Source of the DNA: Gemmobacter megaterium | GTDB lineage: Bacteria > Pseudomonadota > Alphaproteobacteria > Rhodobacterales > Rhodobacteraceae | Assembly (NCBI RefSeq): GCF_900156815.1 | Contig: NZ_FTOT01000004.1 | Location: forward strand, 62,001-126,000 | Length of the DNA stretch: 64,000 bases | Reading direction: 5' to 3' | Part shown: positions 60,301-64,000 of the stretch, piece after piece | Numbering within the stretch: the stretch's first letter is position 1 | Layout of the letters: each line of letters begins with the position of its first letter | Notes under the pieces: generated by a model | Seen by the model: only the letters and a program-made list of their open reading frames with translations | Told to the model about the DNA's origin: nothing | Databases searched by the model: none | Translations under genes and position numbers: made by a program

Positions 60301-60734
60301 GCACCGGAAAACCGCGCCTGCGCCTCTGGCAACACCAACAGTCCCCCGCCGCCCGGACGGCTGAGCCGCAGATCCTCCATGCGCAACTCCGGCAGGCGCG
60401 ACGGGCTCAGCACCACCTCCAGCCCGCCAACGGACACGGCCGCCTGCCCGCCAAGTGCTGCGTTCAGGCGCTGTTCGGCCTCGGCCACGATCCAGACCGG
60501 CAAGGCAACGGGGCGACCGGAAAACAGCGCCGCGCCCGCCGCCAACAGACCGGTGAACACCAGAAAGGCCACGGCGCCCGCAATCGTCGCCCGGATCAAC
60601 CGGCGCTGCCAGGACAAGCGGGGGCGCATAGGCCGCCGCCGGCGCCCCCCCGTGGCAGCGGCCGACGTGGGCGGGGCAACGGGGTCTTGCCCCGGTGTCT
60701 CTGGCGCTGTGCTGCGGCCCGCCACCTTGCCCAT
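57363..60734 (-). CDS. Large AsmA/YhdP-like protein (DUF3971-type)
   Basis: The 1123-aa protein has a basic cytoplasmic lead ([20 protein letters not shown]), one transmembrane helix (about 55-78, [20 protein letters not shown]) and over 1000 residues of beta-rich periplasmic repeats. [23 protein letters not shown], then [20 protein letters not shown] and [20 protein letters not shown] at the end match the AsmA-like C-terminal region of YhdP/TamB-type bridge proteins, which carry phospholipids toward the outer membrane. MGKVAGRS is chosen as start. It is coupled to queA by ATGA and divergent from bcp. Confidence 0.85.
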   Translation of the reverse strand: MGKVAGRSTAPETPGQDPVAPPTSAAATGGRRRRPMRPRLSWQRRLIRATIAGAVAFLVFTGLLAAGAALFSGRPVALPVWIVAEAEQRLNAALGGQAAVSVGGLEVVLSPSRLPELRMEDLRLSRPGGGGLLVLPEAQARFSGAALLRGRIEPVAVRLSGAQIGLRREADGRLDFDLGDGAGAPGSLAEVLERVDVFFELPALATLQTIEAQAVTFSLDDRRAGRVWTVGDGRIALIRSPEETVVDLGMGLVGGGAAPGTAQMRFGIRHGGQGARLSVRVDGVAAADIAAQTPLLGWLGVLDAPISGDLRGELGEDGAVTGLEGSLSIGSGALSPVDGARPLPIRSAEIVFGYDPVRARFTASRLAVDSPALRLTASAHADVVGPAPTAPEAFVAQIRFGDVVFNPEGVFAEPVRFSEGAMDIRLRLDPFSVDLGQLSLVEDGRHLLARGGVQAGAQGWTVAVDLELDAIRHDRLLALWPVGLVPNTRAWLTDNVQQGLLFDVKAGLRLRPGQEPRLSLGYEFEDADVRFMPTLPPIQSGRGYATIEGQTYTTVVEDGHVTPPVGGQITVARSVFRVPDINAKPAPAEITLQTESSVAAALSLLDQPPFGFLTKAGLAPDLGDGRARLVTELRLPLAQRLQLQDVTFTVLGTLEDVRSDSLVPGRMLTADRLDLRADPSAVAIAGRGRLGQVAFDAGWTLPLGPGQGGDSRIVGTMTLDKGVASEFLAGLGDDAVSGSGSASFTVDLPRGGAPVLELRSDLAGVGVRIPELGWSMGAGARGKLDLRGTLKAPVTLDRVVLQGPGLSAEGTVHLTADGGLDRLALSRLRLGGWLDAQADLTGQGKGRAPVARLTGGTLDLRHLPKGGGVPGGGGTGGGALDVALDRVQVSGGIALHGVRATVKTGRGGMDGPFRGSLNGKAPLTGQMVPGARGTAFRIQAEDGGAMLAAAGLFAKASGGKLDLALTPTGAPGTYEGTVDMTGFLVRDMPALAELLNAISIVGLIDQLATSGLVFSEAKGGFLLTPDAVELREGRAVGASFGVSLEGVYSLAADQLNLRGVISPFYLINGIGSVLTRPGEGLVGFTYRVRGSSAAPQVTVNPLSVLAPGFFRDLLRRPAARITQ

Positions 60735-60828
60735 ACCGATCTGCGATCCTATTTTTCCTTGGCCCGGCTTTATCTTCGCCGATCCGGAGCTGAAACACAA
60801 AAGATCGTCAGTCCAAAGGAGACCCCCG

Positions 60829-61290
60829 ATGCCCGACACCGGAGACATGGCCCCCGACTTCACCCTGCCCCGTGATGGCGGCGGAAGCATCACCCTGTCT
60901 GCCTTGCGCCCCGGCAAGGTGGTGGTCTATTTCTATCCCAAGGACGACACCCCCGGCTGCACGACCGAGGCCCTGGACTTCACGGCACGCCGCGCAGAAT
61001 TCGAGGCGGCAGGCGTCACCGTGATCGGACTGTCGAAAGACAGCCCCGCCAGCCACGACAAGTTCTGCCGCAAGCATGGTCTTGGCATTGTTCTTGCGTC
61101 GGACGAAAACGGCACCACCTGCGAAGACTATGGCGTATGGGGCGAAAAATCCATGTATGGCAAGACCTTCATGGGCATCACCCGCGCCACGTTCCTGGTG
61201 GATGGCGAAGGGCGGATCGCGCGCGTCTGGCCCAAGGTCAAGGTCGCGGGCCATGCCGACGAGGTGCTGGAAGCCGCGCGCGCGCTGTGA
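60829..61290 (+). CDS. bcp: Thioredoxin-dependent peroxiredoxin (Bcp/PrxQ)
   Basis: The 153-aa enzyme reduces hydroperoxides. The peroxidatic Cys44 lies in YFYPKDDTPGCTTEALDF. The Cys five residues later, used for resolution in E. coli Bcp, is absent (Leu49). Cys80 (HDKFCRKH) and Cys98 (NGTTCEDYG) are candidates to resolve. AAAGGAGACCCCCG precedes the ATG at 60829. It is divergent from the AsmA-like gene with only 94 bp between. Confidence 0.93.
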   Translation: MPDTGDMAPDFTLPRDGGGSITLSALRPGKVVVYFYPKDDTPGCTTEALDFTARRAEFEAAGVTVIGLSKDSPASHDKFCRKHGLGIVLASDENGTTCEDYGVWGEKSMYGKTFMGITRATFLVDGEGRIARVWPKVKVAGHADEVLEAARAL

Positions 61291-61452
61291 CCCTGGCTGC
61301 GGGGGGCCACTCGCGCGCCCCCGCGCCTCTCCATCAGCGCCAAGACAAGGAATGCCCCTGCCCCGCGCGCCCGCTCCGCGCCATGTTGCCCTGATCCAGA
61401 TTCGCGCCACAGGGCTACCGCCCCGGCGAAGGGGCACCGCGCCGGGAGGGGG

Positions 61453-62295
61453 TCAGCCGACAGCCACCCCGCGTCGGCCCGCCAGATCGCAAAAGAACTG
61501 CCAGGCGACACGGCCCGACCGGCTGCCGCGCGTGGCCTGCCATTCGATGGCCTCTGCCCGCAGGGTATCGGGGGCAACCTTCAGGCCATGGGCGGCGCAA
61601 TAGCCCTCGATCATCGCCAGATAGGCATCCTGATCGCAAGGATGAAAGCCCAGCCAAAGGCCGAAACGATCCGAGAGCGAGACCTTTTCCTCGACCGCCT
61701 CCGAAGGGCTGATCGCGCTGGAGCGTTCATTCTCGATCATGTCGCGGGGCATCAGGTGGCGGCGGTTGGAGGTCGCGTAGAACAGCACATTCGCCGGGCG
61801 CCCTTCGATGCCGCCGTCCAGCACCGCCTTCAGCGCCTTGTAATGCTGGTCGTCGTGGCTGAACGACAGATCGTCACAGAACAGCAGGAAGCGGGTGTCC
61901 GACGCCGCGCGCAGATGGGCGAGCAGCCGCCCGATGCTGGCCAGATCCTCGCGGCCGATCTCGACCAGCTTCAGGTCGGTGCCTTCGGCACGCACCGCGG
62001 CATGGGCAGCCTTGACCAGCGAGGATTTCCCCATCCCCCGCGCGCCCCAGAGCAGCGCATTGTTGGCGGCAAATCCGCGCGCGAACTGGCGGGTGTTGGT
62101 CAGCAGCGTGTCGCGCGCCCGATCCACCCCGACCAGCAGGCCGATATCGACACGCGCCACATCCTGCACCGCTTGCAGGTGATCGGGATCGGTATGCCAC
62201 AAGAAGGCATCGGCAGTCGAAAAGTCGGGCGCAGGCATCGGACGGGGGGCAAGGCGTTCCAGCGCCTCGGCAATACGCAGCATCGGGTCAGTCAC
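61453..62295 (-). CDS. DUF815 AAA+ family ATP-binding protein
   Basis: The 280-aa protein has Walker A WGARGMGKSSLVKA near residue 90, Walker B FLLFCDDLSFSHDD near 140, and sensor segment VLFYATSNRRHLMPRDMIEN. EEKVSLSDRFGLWLGFHPCDQDAYLAMI and the C-terminal GSRSGRVAWQFFCDLAG complete the DUF815 pattern. Members occur widely without known function. It starts 5 bp after tatC and may be part of the tat transcript. Confidence 0.9.
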   Translation of the reverse strand: MTDPMLRIAEALERLAPRPMPAPDFSTADAFLWHTDPDHLQAVQDVARVDIGLLVGVDRARDTLLTNTRQFARGFAANNALLWGARGMGKSSLVKAAHAAVRAEGTDLKLVEIGREDLASIGRLLAHLRAASDTRFLLFCDDLSFSHDDQHYKALKAVLDGGIEGRPANVLFYATSNRRHLMPRDMIENERSSAISPSEAVEEKVSLSDRFGLWLGFHPCDQDAYLAMIEGYCAAHGLKVAPDTLRAEAIEWQATRGSRSGRVAWQFFCDLAGRRGVAVG

Positions 62296-62300
62296 GTCGA

Positions 62301-63146
62301 TCAGTCCTCGTCCTCATCCATCCACAGACCCTCGGCCCGCAGTTTCGCCTCGCGTTTGCGCTCGATGCGACGGATCAGCCAGATCGAGATCTCGTACAGC
62401 GGATAAACCGCCCCGAACAGGATCACCTGGCTCATCATATCCGGCGGAGTCACCAGCGCCGCGACCAGCAGGATGATCACGACGGCATATTTGCGCATCG
62501 CCCCCAGCCCGCGCGAACTGACGATGCCCGCCTTGCCCAGCAGGGTCAGCAGCACCGGCAGCTGGAAACAGATGCCGAAGGCCATGATGAACTTGGTGGT
62601 CAGCGACAGATATTCCTCGACCGAGCCCTGAAAACCGATGGCGGCAAGCTGGTTGGTGCCTTCGGTCGCCTCCAGCCCGCCTTGCTGGAAGTTGAGGAAG
62701 AAGGCGAAGGCGATGGGCAGCACGATGTAATAGGCAAAGGCCGCGCCCAGAAAGAACATCACCGGCGAGGCCAGCAGGAACGGCAGCAAGGCCCCCTTTT
62801 CCGAACGGTACAGCCCCGGCGCGACAAAGCGCCACAGTTGATAGCCGATCACCGGAAAGGACAGCGCGAACCCGCCCAGCACCGAAATGCGGATGGCGAC
62901 GAAGAAGCCTTCCTGAAGCTTGATCAGAACCAGCCCGCAATCCTGCCCACGTTCCGACAGCGCCTGACAGATCGGCTGGGTCAGAAAGTTGAAGATCGGA
63001 TTCCAGACGGTAAAGCACAGCACCATCGCGACCAGAAAGGCCACGACAGACCAGATCAGCCGGGTGCGAAGTTCTGCCAGATGTTCGATCAGCGGGGCGG
63101 CGGTATCGTTGATCTCTTCGGCGTTCAGACTGGGGTCGGCATTCAT
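62301..63146 (-). CDS. tatC: Sec-independent protein translocase subunit TatC
   Basis: The 281-aa receptor of the Tat pathway has six transmembrane helices and binds twin-arginine signals. [20 protein letters not shown] carries the conserved Glu in the N-terminal cytosolic region; [20 protein letters not shown] and [14 protein letters not shown] are canonical. It overlaps tatB by 4 bp (ATGA). The charged tail ([20 protein letters not shown]) is normal for alphaproteobacteria. Confidence 0.97.
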   Translation of the reverse strand: MNADPSLNAEEINDTAAPLIEHLAELRTRLIWSVVAFLVAMVLCFTVWNPIFNFLTQPICQALSERGQDCGLVLIKLQEGFFVAIRISVLGGFALSFPVIGYQLWRFVAPGLYRSEKGALLPFLLASPVMFFLGAAFAYYIVLPIAFAFFLNFQQGGLEATEGTNQLAAIGFQGSVEEYLSLTTKFIMAFGICFQLPVLLTLLGKAGIVSSRGLGAMRKYAVVIILLVAALVTPPDMMSQVILFGAVYPLYEISIWLIRRIERKREAKLRAEGLWMDEDED

Positions 63147-63559
63147 GCTTGGGCCTTGGGGTCTTCCGTGACAGCGTCGGGGGTGGCGGCCGGCTGCGGG
63201 TCAGGCGCGACGGATGCCGCAGCGGCGGGGGCAGCGGTCACGGCCGAGACAGCGGCCTTGGCCGCGGAGCTGACAGGGCGGCGCGGATCCCATTTCTCGA
63301 ACTTGTCCGCGGCCCCCTTCAGCGCATCCAGCCCCGCAGTGGCCTCTGTGGTCGAGGATTTCAGATCCTTGGCCACGTCCTTGATCCCCGAATCATCCGC
63401 CGCCTGATCCATGGCGCGTTGAAATTCCCGCGCCATTCCACGCGCCCGAGCGGTGAACCGGCCAAGGGTCTTGAACATCACGGGCAGATCCTTCGGACCC
63501 ACCACGATCAGCGCAACCACCCCGATGATCAGCAGTTCGGACCAACCGATGTCCAGCAT
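63143..63559 (-). CDS. tatB: Sec-independent protein translocase subunit TatB
   Basis: The 138-aa protein has the TatB N-terminal [20 protein letters not shown] with conserved Glu8, the hinge [13 protein letters not shown], an amphipathic helix and an Ala/Pro-rich disordered tail. It works with TatC in signal binding. It lies between tatA and tatC and overlaps tatC. Confidence 0.95.
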   Translation of the reverse strand: MLDIGWSELLIIGVVALIVVGPKDLPVMFKTLGRFTARARGMAREFQRAMDQAADDSGIKDVAKDLKSSTTEATAGLDALKGAADKFEKWDPRRPVSSAAKAAVSAVTAAPAAAASVAPDPQPAATPDAVTEDPKAQA

Positions 63560-63584
63560 CGCGGTTCCTCCGGCCCGGCCCCGA

Positions 63585-63797
63585 TCAGACCTTGTCTTTC
63601 TCGGGGGTGGGCGTCACGTCGCGCGCCGCATCGGCGGCCTTGTTGATTTCGGTGGTCTCCTCGCTCACGCCTTTCTTGAAGGCGGTGATGCCCTTGCCCA
63701 CCTCGCCCATCAAGGCGCTGACCTTGCCGCGCCCGAACAGCACCAGCACGATGACAGCGATCAGCAGAAGGCCGGGCAGGCCGATATTGTTCAGCAT
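63585..63797 (-). CDS. tatA: Sec-independent protein translocase subunit TatA
   Basis: The 70-aa pore-forming subunit has a single N-terminal helix ([20 protein letters not shown]), the [17 protein letters not shown] hinge and amphipathic helix (with the conserved Phe-Gly), then an acidic tail. AAGGAGCAATCCC is upstream of the start. It leads tatABC, likely with the DUF815 gene. Confidence 0.95.
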   Translation of the reverse strand: MLNNIGLPGLLLIAVIVLVLFGRGKVSALMGEVGKGITAFKKGVSEETTEINKAADAARDVTPTPEKDKV

Positions 63798-63900
63798 GGG
63801 ATTGCTCCTTGCATGGCCCCCGCAGGGGATTTCATCCTGATACCGATGTACGCCCAGATCGCTGCCGCCGAAAGACCGCAGACGCGGGCGCCGCAGATAC

Positions 63901-63918
63901 CTGACAGCTATATGTCAG
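63901..63918. promoter_or_regulatory. Inverted repeat upstream of tatA
   Basis: CTGACAGCTATATGTCAG has 6-bp arms (CTGACA/TGTCAG) around GCTATA, about 104 bp upstream of the tatA start. It may be an operator or the end structure of the next gene. Confidence 0.35.
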
Positions 63919-63943
63919 TTGCCCCAGGGATTGGCCAGGCCGA

Positions 63944-64000
63944 TCACGCCGCGCACAGCAGCTCTTGCAGCCCGTCATTCCCGGCGACCAGATCCGACAG
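63944..64000 (-). CDS. C-terminal end of an unidentified gene (partial)
   Basis: The minus strand reads LSDLVAGNDGLQELLCAA and TGA in the strand order of tatABC, with the 5' part beyond the window. In several Rhodobacteraceae scpB precedes tatA, but 18 residues are too few to identify it. Confidence 0.35.
   Translation of the reverse strand: MSDLVAGNDGLQELLCAA

Noticed and set aside
58047-60875. A plus-strand frame of about 940 codons antisense to the AsmA-like gene
   Set aside because: Composition is Arg/Gln/Pro/His-rich noise typical of antisense frames; the minus-strand gene has clear membrane and AsmA-like features.
1-64000. CRISPR arrays, insertion sequences, prophage or transfer genes
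   Set aside because: No spaced repeats, transposase, integrase, phage or conjugation protein was seen; composition is even throughout.

Overview
The window looks like a chromosomal segment of an alphaproteobacterium of the Rhodobacteraceae (Rhodobacter/Gemmobacter/Paracoccus-like). Three things point there: the high GC content with strong third-position GC bias, the gene content (flavin-dependent ThyX, a lipoyl-carrying PdhB, an RpoH with the QKKLFFNLR box, mesaconyl-CoA hydratase and a malyl-CoA lyase-family paralogue beside sdhCDAB), and the many small proteins with Rhodobacterales character. The species cannot be fixed from sequence reading alone. I saw no rRNA, tRNA, IS element, prophage, CRISPR array or replication origin. 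Coding density is very high and no gene-free gap exceeds about 240 bp.

Layout. 1-5.1 kb: a truncated conserved hypothetical gene, glyoxalase I, a predicted surface-lipoprotein/Slam translocon pair, and thyX divergent from it. 5.3-9.1 kb: pyruvate dehydrogenase operon pdhABC. 9.1-13.4 kb: two tandem CAP-domain secreted proteins, an AmiD-type amidase, an Excalibur lipoprotein and gatCA. 13.4-17.3 kb: ceramidase-like membrane protein, UPF0173 hydrolase, DsrE-like exported protein, tadA and an RsuA-family pseudouridine synthase. 17.36-22.8 kb: a six-gene run (28-aa membrane micropeptide, XpaC, TelA, DUF2927 lipoprotein, SPFH-GYF protein, zinc-ribbon membrane protein) that looks like an envelope-stress module. 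22.8-26.8 kb: small membrane protein, RluD-type synthase, rpoH and an AAA+ ATPase. 26.8-37 kb: the envelope/isoprenoid supercluster on the minus strand (pyrH, frr, uppS, cdsA, dxr, rseP, a 45-aa membrane protein, bamA, skp-like, fabZ, lpxA). 37-43.9 kb: miaA, AraC regulator, acyl-CoA synthetase, Kbp-like BON-LysM protein, ABC exporter and two tiny genes. 44.1-52.3 kb: sdhCDA-x-y-sdhB, a Gcw_chp/TorF-type porin, mesaconyl-CoA hydratase, DUF1737, NnrU and a malyl-CoA lyase/thioesterase-family protein. 52.5-64 kb: a small secreted protein, lpdA, DUF924, MFS transporter, queA with a very large AsmA/YhdP-like protein, bcp, a DUF815 ATPase, tatABC and the end of another gene.

How the parts fit. Central carbon flow is strongly represented: PDH E1/E2 at 5.3-9.1 kb, its E3 (lpdA) at 53 kb, succinate dehydrogenase, and two enzymes of the ethylmalonyl-CoA/malyl-CoA chemistry. 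The pdhA and lpdA promoters, about 49 kb apart, share an 18-bp near-palindrome (16 of 18 bases identical) that I propose as a common operator. Much of the rest serves the envelope: LPS and phospholipid precursors, outer-membrane protein assembly, Tat export, peptidoglycan-modifying or secreted proteins, and the Slam pair.

The strongest leads for follow-up are the Slam/TbpB-barrel lipoprotein pair, the micropeptide-XpaC-TelA-DUF2927-SPFH-zinc-ribbon module, the shared PDH operator, and the rpoH promoter bracketed by 12-bp direct repeats. All assignments come from reading motifs; no database search was run.
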